Assembly: GCF_001411805.1 (NCBI RefSeq)
Contig: NZ_CP007212.1
Coordinates: forward strand, 2,666,001-2,730,000
Reading direction: 5' to 3'
Source: Burkholderia plantarii
Lineage (GTDB): Bacteria; Pseudomonadota; Gammaproteobacteria; Burkholderiales; Burkholderiaceae
DNA length: 64,000 bases
Part shown: in pieces, positions 55,517-63,649 of the stretch
Numbering within the stretch: the first letter of the stretch is position 1
How the letters are laid out: each line of letters starts with the position of its first letter
Translations under genes and position numbers: made by a program
Notes under the pieces: generated by a model
What the model was told of the DNA's origin: nothing
Database searches by the model: none
The model's input: only the letters and a program-made list of their open reading frames with translations

Positions 55517-56028
55517 ATGCCCGCCACACCGATCCAGCACCCGCTGCTGCCATCCCGCTCGCCGCGCCGGCCACGGCGCCCTGTCGCTGCGCTGCGCGGC
55601 GCCCTCGCGGGCCTCGGCGCGACCCTGTGGGGCTGGCCGGCTGCGCGCCGCTGCCGGCCACGCCGTCCGCTGCCGCGCCGCCGGACTGCGCGGGCGCCGG
55701 CAGCCAGCCCGCCGAGCAGGCCGATCTGCTGTTCGGCCGCGATATCGAGGGCCGCAGCGCGGTGACCGACGCCGAGCGCCAGGCCTTCGTCGCCGAGATC
55801 GTCACGCCGCGCTTTCCCGACGGCCTGACGCTGTGGGACACGCAGGGCCAATGGCGCGATCGCGACACCGGCGCGATCGTGCGCGAGGCCTCGTTCGTGA
55901 TTCGCGTGGTCGCGCCGCCAACGCCGGCCACGCAGCGCGCGATCGACGAGATCCGCGCCGCCTGGCAGCAGCGCTTCCATCAGCAGGCGGTCGGGCTGCT
56001 CGTCACGCGCGTCTGCGCCTCGTTCTGA
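55517..56028 (+). pseudogene. DUF3574-type lipoprotein gene with a frameshift in the signal peptide
   Basis: The ATG at 55517 follows an excellent ribosome site (AAAGGAGTCACGCG) and opens a signal sequence (basic, then VAALRGALAGLGATL). The lipobox and mature protein (GLAGCAPLPATPSAA, then LFGRDIEGRSAVTDAERQAF, EIVTPRFPDGLTLWDTQGQW, ending LLVTRVCASF) lie in another frame. Adding one base near 55625-55629 (CTGCTGGGG instead of CTGTGGGG) joins them as LLGLAGC, an ideal lipobox. The mature part matches the DUF3574 pattern. As read, the product would be truncated or frameshifted; no in-frame alternative start exists near the ribosome site. Confidence 0.75.
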
Positions 56029-56056
56029 GGCGGCCTCGGCAAGCGCCGCAAAGTAA

Positions 56057-56085
56057 GACGGCGCGGCGAAATCCGCCGCGCCGTC
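56057..56085. terminator. Hairpin between convergent lipoprotein and PBP1A genes
   Basis: GACGGCGCGGCG (56057-56068) and CGCCGCGCCGTC (56074-56085) form a perfect 12-bp stem with an AAATC loop. No T-run follows on either strand, but its position between convergent genes suggests a terminator. Confidence 0.6.
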
Positions 56086-56115
56086 GTCGCGCATCGCGTC
56101 ACCCACCTGCCGGGA

Positions 56116-58626
56116 TCAGGGCTTGTCGAACATGTCCATGATCTGCTGCTTCTCCTGCGGCGTCACGGGCGGCGGCGTCAGGCCCGCCGCGCCGGCCGAA
56201 CCGAGCGCGTCGTTGGCGTTGATCGGGTTCGCCGCGTCGCCCATGTCGACGTTCGCGATGAAGCCGTTGCCCGGCGTGCGATCGGCGAAGTACAGCTCGC
56301 CGTCGATCGTGGTCAGGCCGTCGGGCATCGGCATCGACTGCTCGGGCACGCCGCGCAGCGCGGTGCGCATGTAGTTGATCCAGATCGGCAGGCCGAGCTG
56401 CGCGCCGAACTCGCGGCTGCCGAGGCTCTTCGGCTGGTCGAAGCCCATCCAGGCCACCGCCACCAGCGACTGCTGGTAGCCGGCGAACCAGCCGTCCTTC
56501 GCTTCGTTGGTGGTACCGGTCTTGCCCTGCAGGTCCGAGCGGCCCAGCACGTTCGAGCCGGCGCCGGTGCCGGCCGTGGCCACCGTGTGCAGCAGGCTGT
56601 TCATCACGTAGGCGTTGCGCGCCTCGATGGTGCGCTGCGCGTTGCTGCCCGCGATCGCCGGCTGCGCCTTCTGCAGCGGCTGGCCGTGCGCGTCGTCGAC
56701 TTCCGCGATCAGGTACGGATCGACGCGATAGCCGCCGTTGGCGAACACCGAATACGCGCCCGCCAGCTGCAGCGGCGTGACGAGCCCGGCGCCGAGCGCC
56801 ATCGGCAGGTACGGTGGCGTCTTCGCCGGATCGAAGCCGAAGCGCTGGGTCACGTAATCCTGCGCGTACTTGGTGCCGATCGAGGCGAGGATCCGGATCG
56901 ACACGAGGTTCTTCGACTTGCGCAGCGCATCGCGCATCGTCATCGGGCCTTCCGGCTGGTCGTCGTCCTTCGGCTCCCACGCGGTGCCACCCGGCGTGCT
57001 CGGCGGGAAGTACAGCGGCGCGTCGTTGATGATGGTGGCCGGCCCGAGGCCCTTTTCCAGCGAGGCCGAATAGATGAACGGCTTGAAGCTCGAACCGGGC
57101 TGGCGCCACGCCTGCGTGACGTGGTTGAACTTGCTCTGGTTGAAGTCGAAGCCGCCGATCAGCGAACGGATCGCGCCGTCCTGCGGCGTAAGCGCGACCA
57201 GCGCGCCCTGCACCTGCGGCAGCTGGCTGAACTGCCAGCTGTCGCGCGTGTCCTTCATCACGCGCACGATCGAGCCGGGCTTGATGCGCAGCGCGTCGGG
57301 CGCGCGCGGGCTCAGCGCGGCCGCCACGAAGCGCAGGTTGGCCGCGCCGATCTTCGCGGTCGCGCCGCCCACGAACTGCACTTCCACCGCCGACGGCGCC
57401 GCGCCGACCACTACCGCCGACTGCAGGTCGCCGTTGTCGGGGTGATCGGCGAGCGCGTCGTCGATCGCCTCGTCGCGCGCGTCGCCGGCGGCCGGCAGCG
57501 CGATGAAGCCTTCCGGCCCGCGATAGCCGTGGCGGCGCTCGTAGTCGAGGATCCCGCGCCGCACCGCCTGATAGGCCGCTTCCTGGTCCGCCGAGTTGAT
57601 CGTGGTGGTCACGCTCAGGCCGCGTGTGTAGGTCTCGTCCTTGTACTGCGCGTACATCATCTGCCGCACCATCTCGGCGATGTACTCGGCATGCACGGCG
57701 TACTGGTTGCCCGGCGTGCGCGTGTGGATCTCTTCCTTCACGGCCGCGTCGTACTGCGGCTGCGTGATGTAGCCGAGCTCGAACATGCGCCTCAGGATGT
57801 ACTCCTGGCGCACCTTGGCGCGCTTCGGATTGACCACCGGGTTGTAGGCCGACGGCGCCTTCGGCAGGCCCGCGAGCATGGCCGCCTCGGCCAGCGTGAT
57901 GTCCTTCAGATCCTTGCCGAAGTACACGCGCGCGGCGGCCGCGAAGCCATAGGCGCGCTGCCCCAGATAGATCTGGTTCATGTACAGCTCGAGGATCTGG
58001 TCCTTCGTCAGCGCGCGCTCGATCTTGTAGGCGAGCAGCATTTCGTAGATCTTGCGCGTGTAGGTCTTCTCGCTCGACAGGAAGAAGTTGCGCGCGACCT
58101 GCATCGTGATCGTGCTCGCGCCCTGCCGCGCGCCGCCGTGCAGCAGGTCGGCCACGCCGGCGCGCAGGATGCCGACGAAGTCGACGCCGCCGTGTTCGTA
58201 GAAGCGGTAGTCCTCGATCGCGAGCACCGCCTTCTTCATCACGTCGGGAATGTCCTGGAAGCGCACCAGGCTGCGGCGCTCCTCGCCAAACTCGCCGATC
58301 AGCACGTGATCGGCCGTGTAGACGCGCAGCGGCACCTTCGGCTGGTAGTTCGTCAGCGCGTCGAGCGACGGCAGTTGCGGCGCCATCACCACTAGCGCGT
58401 AGCCGACGATCAGCGCGCCGACCACGCCGGCCACCGCGATCAGGCCGGCGAACCACAGCGCGATGCGCGCGCCGATCGAGCGCCGGCCACCGCGGTCGTC
58501 GTCGCGATCGCGGCGATGGTCGTCACCGCCGTGGCGGTCGGATTCGTCCGCGTAAAACGCACCGGAAGGCGAGCGGCGCAACTTGTAGTTGGGTTCGGAG
58601 TCGGACGGGCGTTTGATGATCGGCAT
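56116..58626 (-). CDS. mrcA: Penicillin-binding protein 1A (bifunctional)
   Basis: An 836-aa class A PBP. A cytoplasmic Asp/Arg-rich segment and one membrane helix (about 50-80) precede the glycosyltransferase domain (AVLAIEDYRFYEHGGVDF, RQGASTITMQVARNFFLS, ELYMNQIYLGQRAYGFAAAA). The transpeptidase has the SxxK Ser (S512 in GSSFKPFIY), SKN (RKSKNLVS) and KTG (LQGKTGTTNEAKDGW). It polymerises and cross-links peptidoglycan and is the target of beta-lactams. The insert between the domains, an OB-fold-like region, is typical of PBP1A. It converges with the lipoprotein gene. Confidence 0.97.
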   Translation of the reverse strand: MPIIKRPSDSEPNYKLRRSPSGAFYADESDRHGGDDHRRDRDDDRGGRRSIGARIALWFAGLIAVAGVVGALIVGYALVVMAPQLPSLDALTNYQPKVPLRVYTADHVLIGEFGEERRSLVRFQDIPDVMKKAVLAIEDYRFYEHGGVDFVGILRAGVADLLHGGARQGASTITMQVARNFFLSSEKTYTRKIYEMLLAYKIERALTKDQILELYMNQIYLGQRAYGFAAAARVYFGKDLKDITLAEAAMLAGLPKAPSAYNPVVNPKRAKVRQEYILRRMFELGYITQPQYDAAVKEEIHTRTPGNQYAVHAEYIAEMVRQMMYAQYKDETYTRGLSVTTTINSADQEAAYQAVRRGILDYERRHGYRGPEGFIALPAAGDARDEAIDDALADHPDNGDLQSAVVVGAAPSAVEVQFVGGATAKIGAANLRFVAAALSPRAPDALRIKPGSIVRVMKDTRDSWQFSQLPQVQGALVALTPQDGAIRSLIGGFDFNQSKFNHVTQAWRQPGSSFKPFIYSASLEKGLGPATIINDAPLYFPPSTPGGTAWEPKDDDQPEGPMTMRDALRKSKNLVSIRILASIGTKYAQDYVTQRFGFDPAKTPPYLPMALGAGLVTPLQLAGAYSVFANGGYRVDPYLIAEVDDAHGQPLQKAQPAIAGSNAQRTIEARNAYVMNSLLHTVATAGTGAGSNVLGRSDLQGKTGTTNEAKDGWFAGYQQSLVAVAWMGFDQPKSLGSREFGAQLGLPIWINYMRTALRGVPEQSMPMPDGLTTIDGELYFADRTPGNGFIANVDMGDAANPINANDALGSAGAAGLTPPPVTPQEKQQIMDMFDKP

Positions 58627-59267
58627 GTCGGAATGGCGGGCGCGGCGGCGACACCGTGGGCGCGCGTAGCGCGCGTGTGCGTGTGGACGTTCGTGTTAGG
58701 GCTTGACGCGATGCGCATGGAGCGTAGCACATCGCCTGATCACGGCACGCGGTGATCCGTTCCCGCGACGCGACAGCGCATTTTAATGAAATCGTCCGGC
58801 GCCCCACGCGATTTTTTGTAAAAATTTCCGCCGCCTGCCCCATCGCGGGGCACGCGCGGCGCGCTCGCGGACGGCCATCCAGGCGCATCGCCGACGCGCC
58901 ACCCGCCGGCGCGCCACCGTCACGCGCGCCGACTATCATCGAGAGAGCAACGGCGCGCCCAGCCACGCAAGCTTTCAACGAGGAAAGCTTTGTATCCGTC
59001 TGTTTTCGCCTCTGGAAAACCGCGCGCGGCGCCCGCATGTAGGGGCCGCGCGAATCGCGTGCGAAAGCAGGCCGTGAAGTGGCCTGCAATGCGGTTGCAA
59101 CGCGGTTCGCCGACACGCACGCGCGCGCCGCCGGGATCCGCCGCCGCCCCTGTTTAAGCGGCGTTTAAGCGATCCGGTGGTGTAATATCCGCCGGCATCA
59201 CGGGCGCGCCGCGCCGTGCCACCGAGGTGGTCGCCGATCACCTCGACATTCATCCATGGAGGGTTTC
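58627..59267. other. Divergent intergenic region, mrcA / pspA
   Basis: About 640 bp without a credible gene. It holds a small hairpin GCAGGCC-GTGAAGT-GGCCTGC (59067-59087) and, close to pspA, the direct repeat and -10 described separately. An AT-rich patch around 58780-58830 may belong to the mrcA promoter. Confidence 0.5.
59151..59188 (+). promoter_or_regulatory. PhoP-box-like direct repeat and -10 of pspA
   Basis: TGTTTA-N5-CGTTTA (59151-59167) matches the tandem half-site pattern (T/G)GTTTA-N5-(T/G)GTTTA of PhoP-type regulators at 11 of 12 positions. TAATAT (59183-59188) lies 15 bp further on, where a -10 would be expected. pspA starts 79 bp downstream. Confidence 0.45.
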
Positions 59268-59948
59268 ATGTCGCTTTTCGACTCTATCTCGCGCACGCTC
59301 AAAGGCCTGCTGAACGACGCGGCCGATTCGGTGCAGGACCCGTCGCGCGACGCACGGCAGATCGTGCGGGAGCTCGACGACAGCCTTGCCAAGGCCGAGA
59401 ACTCGCTGATCGAGATCGAGGCCCAGGTCGCGACCCAGCGCAGCAAGCGCGACGCCGCCGCCGACAAGGCGAAGAAGTATGAAGACGGCGCCAAACGCGC
59501 GCTGCAGTCGGGCGACGAGTCGCTCGCGCGCGAAGCGCTGACCGCGCAATCGAACGCCGAGGTCGAGCGCGACGCGCTCGCCCACGAACTCGACGCGCTC
59601 GAACCGTCGGTCGACAAGCTGAAGGCGCAGATCGCCGACATGCGCCAGCGCCGCAACGACCTGAGCACGCGCTCGAACATCCTGCAGGCCAAGCAGGAAA
59701 TCGCGCAGGCCAAGGACGTCGCGGCCACCGCGCTGGGCGGCATCGGCGGCAAGGATCTGTCGGCCGACTTCCAGAAGCTCGAGGACAAGGTCGCGCTGTC
59801 GAACGCGCGCTCGGACGCGCGCCTGAACTCGGCCGACACCAACAGCGGCAAGGCGCTCGACGACAAGCTCGCGGCGCTGAACCGCGGCCCGTCGGTCGAC
59901 GATCGCCTCGAAGCGCTGAAGAAGCAACTGAACACGCCGGCGCAGTAA
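59268..59948 (+). CDS. pspA: PspA/IM30-family membrane-stress protein
   Basis: A 226-aa, almost entirely coiled-coil ESCRT-III-like protein that coats and stabilises the inner membrane. It starts MSLFDSISRTLKGLLNDAAD with an amphipathic N-terminal helix, then long heptad-rich helices (QIVRELDDSLAKAENSLIEI, KYEDGAKRALQSGDESLARE, ALEPSVDKLKAQIADMRQRR). The ATG at 59268 follows GGAGGG. No pspBC or pspF and no sigma-54 promoter motif is seen, so regulation differs from enterobacteria. It precedes a TPR membrane protein gene and mscL. Confidence 0.93.
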   Translation: MSLFDSISRTLKGLLNDAADSVQDPSRDARQIVRELDDSLAKAENSLIEIEAQVATQRSKRDAAADKAKKYEDGAKRALQSGDESLAREALTAQSNAEVERDALAHELDALEPSVDKLKAQIADMRQRRNDLSTRSNILQAKQEIAQAKDVAATALGGIGGKDLSADFQKLEDKVALSNARSDARLNSADTNSGKALDDKLAALNRGPSVDDRLEALKKQLNTPAQ

Positions 59949-60037
59949 TCCATGCACCGGCACCGCGCGGCGGCCATGCCGCATCCAGGCCGCCGCGCGG
60001 CACCGTCGAAGGAGGCAGGCTCGCCGCCTGAACACTG

Positions 60038-61291
60038 ATGAACAAATTCGTTGCCGCCGCCGCCATTTCGCTGCTCGCCGTCTCGGCGAGCGTGTTCGCG
60101 GCCGTGCCGTCGCTGGCGCAGGTCGAACAGTCGGTCAACCAGCACAACTGGCAACGCGCCGACGCGCAGCTCTCGCAGGTCATCGAAGCGCATCCGGACA
60201 GCGCGCGCGCACATTACCTGTACGGCCAGGTGCTCGATCGCGAGGGCCGTTCGGCCGACGCGCTCGCGCAGATCGAACGCGCGAAGTCGCTCGACCCGTC
60301 GATCCATTTCACCAACCCGTCCGCCTTCGCGCAGACCGAATCGCGCGTGCGCGCCGACGCGAACCGCGCCGGCGAGCGCCGCTCGGCCACCTCCGGCGGC
60401 GCGCTGCAGCCCGCCGCCCAGCAGCAGGCCTCGACGCAGTCGGCGGCGCCGTTCGCGCCGGCCACCCCGGCGCGCCACGGCCCGTCGATCGGCATGTGGA
60501 TCGGCCTCCTGCTGCTGGTGGTGGTGATCGCGCTGGTGCTGCGCTGGACGCTGCGGCGCGCTCGCTCGGGCGAGGACAAGCAGGCCGACGACGAACGCCG
60601 CGCGCAACTGAAACGCGCCACCGAACTGTTGAACGAAGTGCGTCCGCTCAAGCTCGACGCGCGGCTGTCGACGGCGCCCGGCGCCGCCGCGCTGACGAGC
60701 GACATCGAAGGCGTGGAAACCGACGCGCGCACGCTCGTCGAAACGCTGTCGACCGGCAAGAACCCGGTGCCGCCGTACCAGCTCGAGGATCTCGAGCACC
60801 GCTTCGCGAGCCTGAAGGCGCGCGTCGAGGGTCGTCCCGATCCGAATGCCGCCCCGGCCGCGCCGGCGGCCGGCACGGGATCGGTGTTTGCTCAGGAGGC
60901 CGATCGATTGACGGGCGCGCAGCCCCAGCCGCCGTACCCGTCCCAGTACCCGCAACAGCAGCCGCCGTATCCGCCCTACCCGCCCTATCCGCAACAGCAG
61001 CCGCCCGTGATCGTGCAGCAGGGCGGCGGCTTCGGCAGCGGCATGGGCGGCCTGCTGACCGGCGTGCTGCTCGGCGAGGCGATGTCGGGCGGCCGCGAGC
61101 GCGTGGTCGAGCGCGACGTGATCGTCGACGACCAACGCCGCCGCCAGCCTGACGACTTCGGCCGCAACGACGGCAACGGCGGCGGGAACGACGCTGGCTT
61201 CGACTTCGGTCAGGGCGACAGCTGGGACAGCGGCGGCAACGACGGCGGCGTCGACATGGGCAGCAGCGACGACGACTGGAACAACAGCTGA
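60038..61291 (+). CDS. Exported TPR-like protein with a membrane helix, unknown function
   Basis: A 417-aa protein. The signal peptide (FVAAAAISLLAVSASVFA) is followed by a single TPR-like unit (NWQRADAQLSQVIEAHPDSA, AHYLYGQVLDREGRSADALA), a Gln/Ala-rich linker, a membrane helix (GMWIGLLLLVVVIALVLRW, about 151-169), a soluble helical segment, then a Pro/Gln/Tyr-rich stretch (YPQQQPPYPPYPPYP) and an Asp/Gly/Asn-rich tail ending DDDWNNS. The middle and tail look like the membrane partner of PspA-like proteins in some bacteria. It lies 90 bp after pspA and is probably co-transcribed; function is inferred only from context. Confidence 0.85.
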   Translation: MNKFVAAAAISLLAVSASVFAAVPSLAQVEQSVNQHNWQRADAQLSQVIEAHPDSARAHYLYGQVLDREGRSADALAQIERAKSLDPSIHFTNPSAFAQTESRVRADANRAGERRSATSGGALQPAAQQQASTQSAAPFAPATPARHGPSIGMWIGLLLLVVVIALVLRWTLRRARSGEDKQADDERRAQLKRATELLNEVRPLKLDARLSTAPGAAALTSDIEGVETDARTLVETLSTGKNPVPPYQLEDLEHRFASLKARVEGRPDPNAAPAAPAAGTGSVFAQEADRLTGAQPQPPYPSQYPQQQPPYPPYPPYPQQQPPVIVQQGGGFGSGMGGLLTGVLLGEAMSGGRERVVERDVIVDDQRRRQPDDFGRNDGNGGGNDAGFDFGQGDSWDSGGNDGGVDMGSSDDDWNNS

Positions 61292-61364
61292 ACGCCGGGC
61301 CGGCCCGCCGGCCCGCCTCACCGAGGCGGCGCCCGGGCGGTGCGGCGGCTTCTGACCTCACGCG

Positions 61365-61390
61365 AAACGGGCCGGCGACGGCCCGTTTTT
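61365..61390 (+). terminator. Terminator of the pspA operon
   Basis: AAACGGGCC and GGCCCGTTT (61365-61373 with 61380-61388) form a perfect 9-bp stem with a 6-nt loop and continue into T. It separates the pspA/TPR unit from mscL. Confidence 0.85.
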
Positions 61391-61534
61391 CCTGGCGCAC
61401 CGTCCGGCGCCGAGTTTGTTAGCATCTGCTGGACGAGTTATGAGTGTCCGATCGCCCTCGCTATCAGGCGCGCGATCAATCGTGCGGGCCGGCCTGCCGC
61501 GCATTTCCCTTCCCTTCCCTGGAGAAACCTGCTT

Positions 61535-61987
61535 ATGAGCATCATGAAGGAGTTCAAGGAGTTCGCCGTCAAGGGCAACGTGATGGATCTGGCCGTCGGC
61601 GTGATCATCGGCGGCGCGTTTTCGAAGATTGTTGATTCCATCGTCAAGGACCTCATCATGCCGGTGATCGGCGTGATCACCGGGGGCCTCGATTTCTCGA
61701 ACAAGTTCATCCAGCTCGGGCCGATCCCCGCGACGTTCAAGGGCAACCCCGACTCGTACAAGGATCTGCAGGCCGCCGGCGTCGCCCTGTTCGGCTACGG
61801 TTCGTTCATCACCGTGCTGATCAACTTCATCATCCTCGCGTTCATCATCTTTCTGATGGTGCGTTTCATCAACCGGCTGCGCCGTCCGGTCGAAGCCGCA
61901 CCGGCCGCGCCGGCCGAACCGCCGCCGCCGCCCGAGGACGTGATGCTGCTGCGCGAGATCCGCGATTCGCTGAAGAACCGCGGCTGA
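61535..61987 (+). CDS. mscL: Large-conductance mechanosensitive channel
   Basis: A 150-aa channel. [20 protein letters not shown] begins the amphipathic N-terminal helix and first membrane helix ([20 protein letters not shown], the pore-lining glycines), followed by the periplasmic loop, the second helix ([20 protein letters not shown]) and a cytoplasmic Pro/Ala linker with a C-terminal bundle helix ([13 protein letters not shown]). It opens under hypo-osmotic shock. The start has TGGAGAA upstream. The family length is ~136-150 aa. Confidence 0.97.
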   Translation: MSIMKEFKEFAVKGNVMDLAVGVIIGGAFSKIVDSIVKDLIMPVIGVITGGLDFSNKFIQLGPIPATFKGNPDSYKDLQAAGVALFGYGSFITVLINFIILAFIIFLMVRFINRLRRPVEAAPAAPAEPPPPPEDVMLLREIRDSLKNRG

Positions 61988-62032
61988 GCAGCCCCGCCGC
62001 GATCGGACCGGCCCGCCACGCGCCGGTCCCGG

Positions 62033-62055
62033 GCCCGCCTCGCGCGGGCTTTTTT
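62033..62055 (+). terminator. mscL terminator
   Basis: GCCCGC (62033-62038) pairs with GCGGGC (62044-62049), followed by six T, 46 bp after the mscL stop. Confidence 0.8.
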
Positions 62056-62302
62056 GCGGGCGTTTTTTGTGCGGCGCGATCGATCGGACCACGGCTCGCC
62101 CACGGGAAAACACTCATCCCCGCGCCCCCAAAAACACGGCTTTTTTATGAATCGGGCCTGCACGCGCCGCGTGCGCCGGTCTATCATGAAAAAGCAACGA
62201 CATTACACAAGGCGCATCAGCGCAGACATGACGATCGTGGACATTCACGCGTTCGGCCCTCCGCGGCGTGGCCGGACAGTTAGTGAAGACGGCATTTTCG
62301 TA

Positions 62303-62311
62303 TGCTATAAA
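62303..62311 (+). promoter_or_regulatory. Extended -10 promoter for the orphan gene
   Basis: TGCTATAAA is a strong extended -10 element in a local AT-rich patch. Transcription from here would begin about 35 bp before the ATG at 62355 and excludes the longer frame start at 62268. Confidence 0.5.
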
Positions 62312-62354
62312 AGATCGACATGCGGGCGCGCTAGCCGGTTTGGGGGTGGGTCGC

Positions 62355-62837
62355 ATGACAAAGCCACAAATCTTGCAATCGTTTTTGACGCGAGTGTTTA
62401 TGTCCTTTCCGAAAAAACGCCGACGCGCGCCATCGGACGGCCAGGAATCGTTCCTCGCCGTGCTGCGCCACGCGAAGCCCTTCGCCCAGCTCGATACCAA
62501 GATCGCGCGGGCCCGTGCGCAGGACGAGCCGGTGCTGTATGCGCACGTGCTGCCCGGGCTGGACGTGCTGCTCTGCACCGTGCGCGGCGCGCATCCGCCG
62601 TATCCGGCGATCGCCGATCTGCGCAAGCGCTGCATCGAATCGATCACCAACGCGCTCGAACAGCCGCTCGACGGGCTCGAGAACGGCGGCTACTGGTACG
62701 AGGCGAACGGCTTCGGCTTCCTCGTGTTCGCGAGCAGCGCGCGGGCGCGAATTCTGCCCGAGTTCGGCGGCACGATTGCCGGCGAGCGCAGCGCGGGCCG
62801 GCAGAACGCCGGCGATACCACGCCGCGATCACTCTGA
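62355..62837 (+). CDS. Hypothetical protein (about 160 aa)
   Basis: I do not recognise this family. From the ATG at 62355 (MTKPQILQSFLTRVFMSFPK) the product has a basic N-terminus, then a compact alpha/beta-looking region: SFLAVLRHAKPFAQLDTKIA, ARAQDEPVLYAHVLPGLDVL, LCTVRGAHPPYPAIADLRKR, and GGYWYEANGFGFLVFASSAR. No signal peptide or membrane helix is present. A start at 62400 (MSFPKKRRR) is also possible. The promoter element at 62303 and good codon use support it as real. A strong GC hairpin follows at 62847-62878. Confidence 0.7.
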   Translation: MTKPQILQSFLTRVFMSFPKKRRRAPSDGQESFLAVLRHAKPFAQLDTKIARARAQDEPVLYAHVLPGLDVLLCTVRGAHPPYPAIADLRKRCIESITNALEQPLDGLENGGYWYEANGFGFLVFASSARARILPEFGGTIAGERSAGRQNAGDTTPRSL

Positions 62838-63226
62838 GCCGCGCGCGTTGAACGGGCCGCGAACGGCGGCCCTTCAACCCATGCGCTCGCGCCGCCTCGC
62901 GCCACCTCGCGCCGCCTCTTATCGCCGCGCCATGCCGGCTGCATCGATGTTCGCCGATGCCGTCGTCGATGGCGGCGGTGCCGGCAGGCATCGACGTCGC
63001 GCCCCGCCCGTCGGTTGCGCGGCGACGCTGGCGGCGAGCGCCGGCCGCCCGCGTCGCCCCGTTCAGGCGCGGTCGTTGCTGCTGCCGCGCGCCGCGACCT
63101 CCCGCCTTCATCCGGCGGCCACATCCGATTGAACTTGTTCCCCCGCGCGTGGATCACTCCTTGACGGGCAGCGCGCCGGCAGCGTGCCGGCCGCCGCATC
63201 GTTCCATCCATCGTCCCGGAGGCATC
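62838..63226. other. Intergenic region before dodecin
   Basis: About 390 bp, very GC-rich, with the hairpin at its left end. No gene or clear promoter motif is visible; TCCCGGAGGCATC forms the dodecin ribosome site at its right end. Confidence 0.5.
62847..62878 (+). terminator. GC hairpin after the orphan gene
   Basis: GTTGAA-C-GGGCCGC and GCGGCCC-TTCAAC pair over 13 bp with one bulge, 10 bp after the stop codon. No T-run follows. Confidence 0.5.
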
Positions 63227-63436
63227 ATGAGTGACCACGTCTACAAGCAGATCGAACTGACCGGCTCGTCGCAGGCATCGAGCGACGACGCGGTCCGCGT
63301 CGCCATCGCGAAGGCAGCGAAGACGCTGCATAACCTGGAGTGGTTCGAAGTCATCGAAACACGTGGCCATGTCGAGGGCGGCAAGGTCGCCCACTGGCAG
63401 GTGACGTTGAAGGTCGGCCTGCGCCTCGACGACTGA
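63227..63436 (+). CDS. Dodecin, flavin-binding storage protein
   Basis: A 69-aa protein that assembles into a hollow dodecamer and binds flavin or related cofactors, buffering free flavin. The family sequence is clear: [40 protein letters not shown] (the Trp stacks on the flavin) and [20 protein letters not shown]. Length and the three-strand/one-helix order match. The ATG at 63227 has GGAGG upstream. It is a single gene followed by a hairpin. Confidence 0.96.
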   Translation: MSDHVYKQIELTGSSQASSDDAVRVAIAKAAKTLHNLEWFEVIETRGHVEGGKVAHWQVTLKVGLRLDD

Positions 63437-63463
63437 TCCTCGGCGGCTCCCCGCCGCGAACGC

Positions 63464-63486
63464 CACGCCTCGCGCCGCGAGGCGTG
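63464..63486 (+). terminator. Hairpin after dodecin
   Basis: CACGCCTCGC and GCGAGGCGTG form a perfect 10-bp stem with a GCC loop, followed by TCTCTCCTC. It lies 27 bp after the dodecin stop. Confidence 0.65.
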
Positions 63487-63584
63487 TCTCTCCTCCCCTC
63501 TCTCCCCGCCCCCGCCGCGCTGCGGATCGCCCCGAAACCGCTGCCCGACTGTGGTTTACGCCGCCTTGACGGTCATTTCTGTCC

Positions 63585-63600
63585 ATATTAAAAACAATAT
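63585..63600. promoter_or_regulatory. AT-rich inverted repeat before the LysR gene
   Basis: ATATT-AAAAAC-AATAT is a perfect 5-bp inverted repeat of T-N11-A type, about 50 bp before the LysR start, preceded by a TTGACG hexamer (63566-63571). It may be the autoregulatory LysR site and promoter. Confidence 0.4.
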
Positions 63601-63649
63601 ACTCAGCCGATTCCGATATCAGCCGAGACATATATAACCTGGAGAGAAA

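Larger units (their letters stand above)
61988..62354. other. Intergenic region after mscL
   Basis: About 365 bp. It holds the mscL terminator and, near 62303, an extended -10 for the next gene. A 98-bp frame at 62204 (MKKQRHYTRRISADM) has no ribosome site and is probably not translated. Confidence 0.5.

Noticed and set aside
55168..56028. Reading the whole frame from 55168 as one 286-aa protein
   Set aside because: The first ~150 residues are Arg/Pro-rich and run through the non-coding inverted repeat; the good ribosome site points to 55517 in another frame.
62054..62851. Alternative 265-codon frame overlapping the orphan gene
   Set aside because: After the first ~90 codons it becomes Arg/Ala-rich shadow sequence of the 62355 gene.
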